5,204 bases of DNA from Treponema sp. (GTDB taxonomy: Bacteria; Spirochaetota; Spirochaetia; Treponematales; Treponemataceae). A program made the position numbers and the translations under genes. Each line of letters starts with the position of its first letter. Within the stretch, counting starts at the first letter, position 1. Location of the stretch: the NCBI GenBank assembly GCA_012799545.1, contig JAAZLA010000044.1, positions 1 to 5,204 on the forward strand, read 5' to 3'. Below are positions 1 through 5,204 of the stretch, piece by piece. The notes below the pieces were generated by a model that had not been told where the DNA came from, searched no databases, and was given only the letters and a program-made list of their open reading frames with translations.

Positions 1-2
1 AT

Positions 3-1277
3 ACCGCAAAAAAAACATTGCAAAAATACTACAAGAGCATACAAAAAGAAAAAACCTGCTGTAACAAAGAAGCCCTTGTTAGGCTCGCAAGCATCTTGAA
101 AGAAGAGGGAGAAACAAAAAAAGCAATTGAAGTCTTAGAGTTTTGTATAGAAAACGCAAATGAAAAAAAGAAAGCAAAACAAGGTGAAGATAGCTCTATT
201 CCTACAGAAAATAATTGTAACCTTGAAGCATACCGAGAACTTTCAGAACTCTATGCAGGCATTGGTGAGGTAGAAAAAAGCCTTGAAACCATAAACGAGG
301 CCTTGCGCATCAAAGCTGATGACGGCTGGTCCCTGTACATAAAAGCACATATCTTCTTTTCCACAGAACAATGGGACGAAGCATACGAAACAATCTTTGC
401 CTGCCTCGCTGTCCTTGAAGAAGAACTTGCTGTCCTTGACCTTTACTGCAAGATAATGGAGAAAAAAAACAAACTCCCACAAGCACTCGGAACTTTAGAA
501 GCAATAGCAAAACAATCAGGAGCAGGTTCAGATTTCCGTAGCGATGCCCTTCACCTCGCTGCAAATTATTATCTTGTTTTATCGAACAACAAAAAAGCCG
601 AACAGCTTTACAAAAAAGCACTCGCACTCAAACCCCGAGATGAAAGCCTCCTCTGCGATTATGCCTCCCTTTGTATCGATTTAGAACGTATCAATGAAGC
701 CGATGCCCTTATGTCAAACATTCTAGGCGAAACAAAAACGCCTCGAGTTTTTCAAATTCTTGCAAGTATCAGCGCAAAAAAAGGCGACTTTGTACGCTCA
801 GAAATAATATTAAAACAAGCTCTCGACGAAACAATTTCTGACTACTGGAAAGTAAGTCTTTTAATAGACCTTATTCATCTCTATCTTTTTACAAATAAAA
901 CCAAGCAAGCAGAAAGCCTCCTCGATGAGGTGATATCAATAGAAAAAAGTGAGCGAACACGCTCTCTGCAAAATGAAATACGGGAAAAAAATCAACGAAA
1001 AATAATTTGCGCGCTTTGCGAAAAAACATGGTTTGTCCCCAAAACAATTTCTGGAAATGCTCGCTTGCGTATCACCTGTCAGCCACCCGATGAATATCCT
1101 GCAGGAAGTTGTCTCGAATGCGAAAAAACCTATTGTATTTCTTGTGTAAAAGAAACCCTCAGTGATGAAGGACGCTTTCACTGTCCGACATGTAAAAAGC
1201 CACTTAAAATTCAAGATGCTGGTATTTTTTGGCTCTTGAACGAATGGCAAAAAACATACGATAGTAAAAATCAATAA
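3..1277 (+). CDS. TPR-repeat protein with C-terminal RING/FYVE-like zinc module (5' end outside window)
   Basis: The reading frame is open from the first complete codon at the left edge, so the gene starts upstream. The TTG at 18 is only the first possible start inside the window; residues below count from it. Residues about 17-48, 69-136 and 177-310 form helical pairs with TPR spacing, for example the unit at 177-209 ending ALALKPRD. TPRs are protein-interaction scaffolds. The last 90 residues hold four CxxC pairs: C331/C334, C365/C368, C373/C376 and C389/C392, the last as CPTC, with C354 extra. The order and spacing fit a cross-brace zinc fold of the RING/FYVE/PHD type. There is no signal peptide or membrane segment in the visible part, so it is probably cytoplasmic. 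A terminator follows, which separates it from prfA. Its function is unknown; a scaffold or adaptor role is inferred only from the domains. Confidence 0.85.
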   Translation, partial: TAKKTLQKYYKSIQKEKTCCNKEALVRLASILKEEGETKKAIEVLEFCIENANEKKKAKQGEDSSIPTENNCNLEAYRELSELYAGIGEVEKSLETINEALRIKADDGWSLYIKAHIFFSTEQWDEAYETIFACLAVLEEELAVLDLYCKIMEKKNKLPQALGTLEAIAKQSGAGSDFRSDALHLAANYYLVLSNNKKAEQLYKKALALKPRDESLLCDYASLCIDLERINEADALMSNILGETKTPRVFQILASISAKKGDFVRSEIILKQALDETISDYWKVSLLIDLIHLYLFTNKTKQAESLLDEVISIEKSERTRSLQNEIREKNQRKIICALCEKTWFVPKTISGNARLRITCQPPDEYPAGSCLECEKTYCISCVKETLSDEGRFHCPTCKKPLKIQDAGIFWLLNEWQKTYDSKNQ

Positions 1278-1300
1278 ATCAATAGCAAAAAACTGCGAAA

Positions 1301-1332
1301 AACTATGCTAAAAAGAGCATTGTTATTTTTTT
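1301..1332 (+). terminator. Rho-independent terminator after the TPR gene
   Basis: An inverted repeat pairs AACtATGCT (1301-1309) with AGCATtGTT (1316-1324) around an AAAAAG loop, with one T-T mismatch. After one A it runs into seven Ts (1326-1332). The stem is poor in GC but the layout is that of an intrinsic terminator. It lies 23 bp after the TPR stop codon and 21 bp before the prfA ATG, so prfA probably needs its own promoter. Confidence 0.6.
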
Positions 1333-1348
1333 GACATTTTGCTAGTAT
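1320..1348 (+). promoter_or_regulatory. Candidate prfA promoter with extended -10
   Basis: TTGTTA (1320-1325) and TAGTAT (1343-1348) are separated by 17 bp, and TGC directly before the -10 gives an extended -10 element. Each hexamer matches the sigma-70 consensus at four of six positions. The predicted transcription start, about 7 nt after the -10, falls at 1354-1356, on the prfA start codon. The overlapping TATAAA (1346-1351) is a better -10 by sequence but would start the mRNA inside the codon. The -35 lies inside the upstream terminator. The call is inferred from motif and spacing only. Confidence 0.45.
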
Positions 1349-1353
1349 AAAAT

Positions 1354-2427
1354 ATGCGAAAAAAATTAGATGAATTGGCAAAACGCCACGAAGAAGTAAA
1401 TATTCTCATACAAGATGCTAATCTTATAAAAGACCAAAAAAAATATAGAGAAATTATGCGTGAGCATGCCCACCTCGAAGACCTCATGGAAGCCTACGAC
1501 AAATACAAAGCAGTTCTCAGCGGCATAGAAGAAGCGAAGGCGATTATTACCCAAGAAGATGACCATGACATGAAAGAAATGGCGAGAGAGGAATTGAAAA
1601 GCTTAGAAGAAAAAGTTCCAGAGATGGAAGATTCCTTAAAAATGCTTTTAATTCCACCCGACCCACTCGAAGAAAAAAATATTATCATGGAAATCCGTGG
1701 CGGTGCAGGAGGAGACGAGTCCAGTCTTTTTGCCGCCGACCTCTTTAGAATGTATACACGATACTGCGAAATGAAGGGTTGGAAATACGAAATCATGAAC
1801 GCCAACGAAACTGAAGTCGGTGGCTATAAAGAAATAGCATTTTCTATCTCTGGGAAATACGTCTACGGCAGTATGCGATACGAGGGTGGAGTGCATCGTG
1901 TGCAACGTGTTCCCGAAACTGAAGCACAGGGGCGCATTCACACAAGCGCTGTTACCGTTGCCGTCCTCCCAGAAGCTGAAGAAACTGAAATAGAAATAAA
2001 AAACGAAGACCTACGCGTCGACGTTATGCGAGCCGGCGGACCTGGGGGACAGAGCGTCAACACCACAGACTCAGCTGTTCGCCTCACCCATATCCCAACA
2101 GGATTAGTTGTTATTCAGCAAGATGAAAAAAGCCAGATAAAAAATAAGGCAAAGGCAATGCGTGTTTTACGAGCGCGGCTCTTTGAGCTTGAGGAAAGCA
2201 AAAAAAATGCAGAGCGCTCTGCAGCTCGAAAAAGCATGGTCGGAAGCGGTGAGCGAAGTGAAAGAATTCGAACCTATAACTTTCCACAAAACCGATTGAC
2301 CGATCACCGCATCAACTTGACATTGTACAAACTCGACTACATCATGCAAGGCTACCTCGACGAAATGATCGATGCCCTTTGTATTTATGCAAAAGAAGAG
2401 CAACTCAAACATTCAGGCTCCCTGTAA
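1354..2427 (+). CDS. prfA: Peptide chain release factor 1 (RF1)
   Basis: RF1 recognises UAA and UAG in the ribosomal A site and triggers hydrolysis of peptidyl-tRNA. The 357 residues match the family's length (about 360). An N-terminal helical domain (to about 100) precedes the conserved GGAGGDES (116-123). The PxT codon-recognition tripeptide is P187-E188-T189 in RVPETEAQGR, which fits RF1 and not the SPF of RF2. The catalytic GGQ is at 231-233, followed by SVNTTDSAVR. The C-terminal TYNFPQNRLTDHRINLTLY is also typical. The ATG at 1354 is chosen because the frame has a stop at 1348-1350 and the start MRKKLDELAKRHEEV aligns with family N-termini. No Shine-Dalgarno precedes it, so translation may be leaderless. 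The next gene, prmC, modifies the GGQ glutamine. Confidence 0.97.
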   Translation: MRKKLDELAKRHEEVNILIQDANLIKDQKKYREIMREHAHLEDLMEAYDKYKAVLSGIEEAKAIITQEDDHDMKEMAREELKSLEEKVPEMEDSLKMLLIPPDPLEEKNIIMEIRGGAGGDESSLFAADLFRMYTRYCEMKGWKYEIMNANETEVGGYKEIAFSISGKYVYGSMRYEGGVHRVQRVPETEAQGRIHTSAVTVAVLPEAEETEIEIKNEDLRVDVMRAGGPGGQSVNTTDSAVRLTHIPTGLVVIQQDEKSQIKNKAKAMRVLRARLFELEESKKNAERSAARKSMVGSGERSERIRTYNFPQNRLTDHRINLTLYKLDYIMQGYLDEMIDALCIYAKEEQLKHSGSL

Positions 2428-2441
2428 AAAACAATCGACAC

Positions 2442-2447
2442 AGGCGG
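2442..2447 (+). promoter_or_regulatory. Ribosome binding site of prmC
   Basis: AGGCGG lies 8 nt before the ATG at 2456. It supports that start over the upstream in-frame ATGs at 2372 and 2387, which lie inside the prfA coding region and would add 28 or fewer residues unlike PrmC. Confidence 0.6.
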
Positions 2448-2455
2448 CTACTCGA

Positions 2456-3418
2456 ATGACTATAAAAGAAGCACGTCAAAACGCATATCGACAATTGAGC
2501 GAAGCTTGGGAAAAGCAAAAAAAAACTGCTGGACCCTACGCTCAAAAACCTGATTTTTTTTTGGACATCGATGTTATACTCCAAGAACTTTTACAAGTTG
2601 AGCGAAGTTTTTTACTCGCCCACAATGAAACAAAGTTAAAACAAAAAGACATAAAGCGCTTTTTTGCCCTCATTCAAAAACGAAGCCGAGGACTTCCCAT
2701 CGCCTATATTGTCGGCAAAAAAGAATTTTACGGACTCAGCTTTTTTGTAAGCCCCCATGTCCTCATCCCCAAACCAGATACCGAAATCTTAGTTGAAAAA
2801 GCCCTAGAACTCGCTCGGGAAAAATCCCGCAAAATTGGCAGTCGAGAAGTACAAGCAAAATCCCGCTGCCTGCGAGTCCTCGACCTTTGCACCGGAAGCG
2901 GCTGCATCGCCCTATCTTTTGCCCAAGAATTTTACAAAACAAAAGAAAACAGCCCTCCCCTCGAACTTTTTATGAGCGATATAAGCCTTGCAGCTCTTAG
3001 ACTTGCAAAAAAAAACACAAAACAACTTTTCCCCCGGTCCTTAAAAAAACAAAAAAACTCAGACAAGCTCCAAATCAAAATCGTTCGCTCAAACCTCTTT
3101 CAAAATATAAAAGGAAGCTTCGATTTTATTCTCACAAACCCACCCTACGTTCCCACCAGACTTACCGATGAACTCCTCCTCGACGGACGAAGTGAACCAC
3201 GCCTTGCCCTCGACGGAGGAAAAGACGGACTGAGACTTATTCGCCAGATTGCAAAAGATGCAAAAAACTACCTTAAAAAAGACGGCTGGATTCTCATAGA
3301 AGCAGGAGAATACCATGCAAAAGAAGTAGCCCAGATTTTGAGAGAGCGAGGATTTTCAGAAGTAGCTATTTTACAAGACCTTTCCGGACAAGAGCGAGTT
3401 ATTTTCGGACAACATTAA
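2456..3418 (+). CDS. prmC: Release factor glutamine N5-methyltransferase (PrmC/HemK)
   Basis: PrmC transfers a methyl group from S-adenosylmethionine to the glutamine of the GGQ motif in RF1 and RF2, raising termination efficiency. From the ATG at 2456 the protein has 320 residues, longer than E. coli PrmC (277). Its start, MTIKEARQNAYRQL, is typical of the N-terminal helical domain that grips the release factor. Family motifs follow: EFYGLSFFV, then PKPDTE (105-110, usually PRPDTE), the SAM-binding LDLCTGSG (142-149), an acidic ribose-binding position D175, and the catalytic NPPY (228-231) with SEPRLALDGG downstream. The extra length lies in basic stretches between PKPDTE and the SAM loop and before NPPY. 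The gene carries T9 (2554-2562) and A9 (3007-3015) runs. It follows prfA by 28 bp and probably shares its transcript, as in many bacteria. Confidence 0.95.
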   Translation: MTIKEARQNAYRQLSEAWEKQKKTAGPYAQKPDFFLDIDVILQELLQVERSFLLAHNETKLKQKDIKRFFALIQKRSRGLPIAYIVGKKEFYGLSFFVSPHVLIPKPDTEILVEKALELAREKSRKIGSREVQAKSRCLRVLDLCTGSGCIALSFAQEFYKTKENSPPLELFMSDISLAALRLAKKNTKQLFPRSLKKQKNSDKLQIKIVRSNLFQNIKGSFDFILTNPPYVPTRLTDELLLDGRSEPRLALDGGKDGLRLIRQIAKDAKNYLKKDGWILIEAGEYHAKEVAQILRERGFSEVAILQDLSGQERVIFGQH

Positions 3419-3423
3419 AAACT

Positions 3424-3440
3424 GTCAATAAAAAATTGAC
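3424..3440. repeat. Inverted repeat GTCAAT-N5-ATTGAC downstream of prmC
   Basis: Two perfect 6-bp arms flank an AAAAA loop. The repeat begins 5 bp after the prmC stop and overlaps a TTGACT (3436-3441) upstream of the sirtuin promoter. On the + strand no T-run follows, so it is a poor terminator for prmC. On the - strand the hairpin is followed by AGTTTTTAA, which looks more like a terminator. It could instead be an operator. Confidence 0.5.
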
Positions 3441-3458
3441 TGCAAAAATAGAGATTTG

Positions 3459-3467
3459 TGCTATACT
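3459..3467 (+). promoter_or_regulatory. Extended -10 promoter of the sirtuin gene
   Basis: TGC followed by TATACT (3462-3467) is an extended -10 with five of six consensus bases. The best -35 match, TTGACT (3436-3441), is 20 bp upstream, longer than the usual 17, but extended -10 promoters depend less on the -35. The predicted transcription start is near 3474, giving a leader of about 38 nt that includes the GGAGG. Confidence 0.6.
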
Positions 3468-3490
3468 GTACCTTGAATATTATGGGTACA
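3467..3490. repeat. Inverted repeat TGTACC-N12-GGTACA across the sirtuin transcription start
   Basis: Perfect 6-bp arms (3467-3472 and 3485-3490) are centred about 11 bp after the -10, so the repeat straddles the predicted start of transcription. This is a usual position for a repressor operator. It could also be a small hairpin at the 5' end of the mRNA. No known regulator consensus is recognised. Confidence 0.45.
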
Positions 3491-3501
3491 TAAAACTACC
3501 T

Positions 3502-3506
3502 GGAGG
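3502..3506 (+). promoter_or_regulatory. Strong ribosome binding site of the sirtuin gene
   Basis: GGAGG lies 5 nt before the ATG at 3512. It fixes this start and contrasts with prfA and rel, which have no Shine-Dalgarno sequence. Confidence 0.8.
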
Positions 3507-3511
3507 ATCTT

Positions 3512-4258
3512 ATGTTCGACAAAGCTCTTACATTAATTAAAAAATCGAAAAATATCCTTGTGTTTACAGGGGCGGGAATCAGCACGGGTAGTGGGATTCT
3601 TGATTTTCGTAGTGAAAATGGTCTCTATTCTTTGCTCAGTAAAAATACTGACTTGCCCTATCCTGAAGCGATATTTGATATCCAGTATTTCAAAAAAAAT
3701 CCCAAACCATTTTTTAGTCTTGCCAAAAATATGCTTGAACAGCATGCAAAACCTACAAACTGTCATAAACTACTCGCAGAGCTAGAAAAAAACAATCAAA
3801 TCTCCCTTGTCCTCACGCAAAATATCGATATGCTCCATCAAGCCGCTGGGTCTAAAAAAGTACTCGAATGTCATGGCTCTTTTATGTCAGCGCATTGTCT
3901 AGATTGCCATTCTGCGTACAACTTAAACGATTATAAACAAAGGGTTTTAAATGATTTGATACCATACTGCAACTGCGGCGGAATTATTAAACCAGATATC
4001 ACCTTTTTTGGGGAGAGCTTACCTTCTGCTTTTTATGATTTAGTCAATAATCCACCCGAAACGGATTTAGTATTAATCCTCGGCTCTTCTTTAAATGTGC
4101 AGCCGGCAGCAGGTTTTGCCCTTGAAATGGCGATGAAAGTACCCTCAATACTTGTAAATTTGGCTGCCACTCCCTATGACAATGCTATTTCTTTGGTCTA
4201 TCACGAAGATTTAGAAGTTTTTGCAGAATATATTTTAAGAGATAATCTCATTACATAA
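3512..4258 (+). CDS. cobB: Sir2-family NAD-dependent protein deacylase (sirtuin)
   Basis: Sirtuins remove acyl groups from lysines using NAD+, giving nicotinamide and O-acyl-ADP-ribose. The 248 residues form a full catalytic core. The NAD-binding GAGISTGSGILDFRS is at 20-34 (the second small residue is G25 where A or P is common). TQNID is at 102-106 and the catalytic base H121 is in CHG. Zinc ligands are C129, C132, C153 and C155 (CxxC then CxCGG). KPDITFFGE (160-168) and GSSLNVQPAA (191-200) follow, then VNL near 215-217. From memory, the text is closest to the Thermotoga maritima Sir2 type and to class I sirtuins (YFKKNPKPFFSLAK). The Tyr/Arg pair of desuccinylase sirtuins is not seen, so deacetylation is the better guess. 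The symbol cobB follows general bacterial usage. The gene has its own promoter and ribosome binding site and lies between prmC and rel. Confidence 0.95.
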   Translation: MFDKALTLIKKSKNILVFTGAGISTGSGILDFRSENGLYSLLSKNTDLPYPEAIFDIQYFKKNPKPFFSLAKNMLEQHAKPTNCHKLLAELEKNNQISLVLTQNIDMLHQAAGSKKVLECHGSFMSAHCLDCHSAYNLNDYKQRVLNDLIPYCNCGGIIKPDITFFGESLPSAFYDLVNNPPETDLVLILGSSLNVQPAAGFALEMAMKVPSILVNLAATPYDNAISLVYHEDLEVFAEYILRDNLIT

Positions 4259-4312
4259 ACCGAAACTTCGCTACATATTTCACTTCGATTTTACCGCCTC
4301 AATTCTCCCATT

Positions 4313-4331
4313 TCATAGCTCACAACTATGA
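4313..4331. repeat. Inverted repeat TCATAG-N7-CTATGA upstream of rel
   Basis: Perfect 6-bp arms (4313-4318 and 4326-4331) share one base with the adjoining 22-bp palindrome. No T-run follows, so it is not a clear terminator for the sirtuin gene. The rest of the gap after 4258 holds only a short direct repeat, ACTTCG (4265-4270 and 4282-4287). I see no convincing terminator there. Confidence 0.35.
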
Positions 4332-4352
4332 TTAAAATACTAGTATTTTAAT
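4331..4352. promoter_or_regulatory. Perfect 22-bp palindrome, candidate operator of rel
   Basis: The arms ATTAAAATACT and AGTATTTTAAT are exact reverse complements with no loop, centred on ACTAGT. The palindrome lies 24 to 45 bp upstream of the rel ATG and covers the expected -35 region of its promoter. A loop-free, AT-rich dyad is typical of a site for a dimeric DNA-binding protein rather than an RNA hairpin. CTAGTAT also occurs at the prfA -10 (1342-1348). The binding protein is unknown. Confidence 0.5.
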
Positions 4353-4363
4353 TACAAAAAGTG

Positions 4364-4369
4364 TATATT
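4364..4369 (+). promoter_or_regulatory. Candidate -10 element of rel
   Basis: TATATT (five of six consensus bases) ends 6 nt before the ATG, so the predicted transcription start falls on the start codon. No good -35 is seen at 16-18 bp, where the palindrome lies instead. This could mean the promoter needs an activator. The call is inferred from motif and position only. Confidence 0.4.
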
Positions 4370-4375
4370 CTAGTC

Positions 4376-5204
4376 ATGGCTACGAAGAAAAATGCACAAA
4401 ATCACGAAGAAGCGCAAAATTGCTTTACTCCTCTCGCCCTCAGTTCTCTCGATGATTTTTTTAAAAGCTATGATTATTTTTCAAAAGATGAGCGCACTCG
4501 TTTACAAACAGCCTATTTGTATTTACTTGAAAAAACAAAAAATCTGCATCGTTCTTCGGGCGAGCCCTATTTTGAGCATCCCTATCGTGTAGCAGAAATT
4601 TTAGCGCAAAGCAAACTCGATGCGGACTCTATTATCGCAGCTTTTTTTCACAATATTTTTGAACTCAATATTGTCAGTGAAAGTGAAATCGAAAGTCTTT
4701 TTGGTAAAACAGTTTTAAATATCACCAAGGGGACGGCAAAAATTACGAGCATGCAAATAAAAAGTAAGACAATGCAAGAGGCTGCAAGTTTTAGAAAAAT
4801 GCTTTTTGCTATGGTCGATGATATTCGCATTATCCTTGTAAAAATGGCTGACCGTCTCGATCGCATGCGCCATCTCAAAGAAGTAAGTGCTGAGTCGCAA
4901 AAAAAAATTGCCCAAGAGGTAATCGACATTTGGGCGCCTTTAGCAAATCGATTGGGTATGTCAAACGTAAAAAGCGAGCTTGAAGACTTGAGTTTGAAAT
5001 ACACCAATCCTGATGTGTTTCAACAACTCAAGCAACTCGTCGCGCTCAAAAAATCAGAGAGAAGTGAATATCTTTTACTGGCACAAAAAGAAATTTACAG
5101 CCTGGCAAATAAGCATGGTATAGAAGTTGCAATTCGAAGTCGCGCAAAACATTTTTACTCGATTTATCAAAAAATGAAAAAACGAAACAAGGCCGCCGAA
5201 GATA
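4376..5204 (+). CDS. rel: RelA/SpoT-homolog (p)ppGpp synthetase with degenerate hydrolase domain (3' end outside window)
   Basis: Long RelA/SpoT proteins make, and often degrade, the alarmone (p)ppGpp. The frame is open from the ATG at 4376 to the window edge (276 codons). Residues about 45-200 are the HD hydrolase domain: RSSGEPYFEHP (59-69), FHNIFEL (91-97), FGKTVLNITKGTAKI, then ILVKMADR (153-160) and IWAPLANRLGM. The synthetase domain begins with SRAKHFYSIYQKM (255-267); its catalytic part lies beyond the edge. Against known enzymes, metal-binding H68, H92 and D159 are kept. The HD aspartate is N93, the second acid of the ED pair is L97, and the usual HN of DRLHNMR is D162-R163. Hydrolysis is therefore probably lost or weak. 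The ATG fits the family, with an in-frame stop at 4349 and a possible GTG at 4361. No Shine-Dalgarno is present. Confidence 0.93.
   Translation, partial: MATKKNAQNHEEAQNCFTPLALSSLDDFFKSYDYFSKDERTRLQTAYLYLLEKTKNLHRSSGEPYFEHPYRVAEILAQSKLDADSIIAAFFHNIFELNIVSESEIESLFGKTVLNITKGTAKITSMQIKSKTMQEAASFRKMLFAMVDDIRIILVKMADRLDRMRHLKEVSAESQKKIAQEVIDIWAPLANRLGMSNVKSELEDLSLKYTNPDVFQQLKQLVALKKSERSEYLLLAQKEIYSLANKHGIEVAIRSRAKHFYSIYQKMKKRNKAAED

Noticed and set aside
18..20. TTG at 18 as the real start of the TPR gene
   Set aside because: The frame is open to the window edge, there is no ribosome binding site before the TTG, and the first TPR-like helix begins at once. The gene most likely starts upstream.
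1331..1351. TTGACA (1331) paired with TATAAA (1346) as the prfA promoter
   Set aside because: The spacer is only 9 bp, far short of the usual 16-18, so the two hexamers cannot act together although each is a good match.
1494..1805. Minus-strand open frames of 60-120 codons opposite the five genes (for example 1494-1805, 936-1274 and 4648-5007)
   Set aside because: They lie opposite clearly conserved genes, have no recognisable motifs and are low-complexity translations of the other strand.
2372..2455. A longer prmC starting at ATG 2372 inside prfA
   Set aside because: The extra 28 residues do not look like PrmC and overlap the prfA 3' end. The ATG at 2456 has AGGCGG at the right distance and gives a family-like N-terminus.
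3482..3493. A three-codon open frame (ATG GGT ACA TAA) in the sirtuin leader
   Set aside because: It has no ribosome binding site and is too short to judge. It is probably a by-product of the inverted repeat.
4259..4300. Intrinsic terminator after the sirtuin gene (CGAA with TTCG, followed by ATTTT)
   Set aside because: Only 4-bp arms with a 19-nt loop, or a 2-nt loop in the CGAAACTTCG version, and a short T-run. The support is too weak to list.
4392..4592. Plus-strand open frame 4392-4592 as a separate small gene
   Set aside because: It is a shifted frame inside the start of rel, whose conserved RSH motifs run through the same bases.
4642..4648. Frameshift or sequencing error at T7 as the cause of the odd HN motif in Rel
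   Set aside because: The frame is continuous and conserved on both sides, and HN comes from an AAT codon, a substitution rather than an indel.

Overview
The window reads as chromosomal DNA of a spirochaete, most likely Treponema or a close relative. This is an inference. GC is moderate to low (about 40% by eye), the coding strand is rich in A-runs, and the gene order TPR-type gene, prfA, prmC (hemK), rel matches, as I recall it, the Borrelia prfA-hemK-rel neighbourhood. Here a sirtuin gene sits between prmC and rel. All five genes are on the + strand.

Layout. (1) From the left edge to 1277 is the 3' part of a TPR-repeat protein ending in a cysteine-rich RING/FYVE-like zinc module. It is followed by a hairpin plus T-run terminator (1301-1332). 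(2) prfA (1354-2427) encodes release factor 1. It starts almost on top of its apparent promoter with no Shine-Dalgarno sequence, so its mRNA may be leaderless. (3) prmC (2456-3418) encodes the methyltransferase that modifies the GGQ glutamine of release factors. It lies 28 bp downstream of prfA with its own ribosome binding site and is probably cotranscribed with it. (4) A 93-bp gap carries an extended -10 promoter bracketed by two inverted repeats and a strong GGAGG, leading into a Sir2-type NAD-dependent deacylase (3512-4258). (5) A 117-bp gap carries two inverted repeats, one a perfect 22-bp palindrome, then a -10 element placed so that transcription would begin at about the ATG of a long RelA/SpoT homolog (4376 to the right edge, incomplete).

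How the genes relate. prfA and prmC form a functional pair in translation termination. rel makes (p)ppGpp, the starvation alarmone, and the sirtuin couples protein deacylation to NAD+. The most notable features are a degraded (p)ppGpp hydrolase centre in the RelA/SpoT homolog (HD changed to HN, plus further losses), the palindrome in its promoter, two candidate leaderless genes (prfA and rel), and the TPR plus RING/FYVE-like architecture. I see no mobile element, tRNA, rRNA, CRISPR array or defence system.
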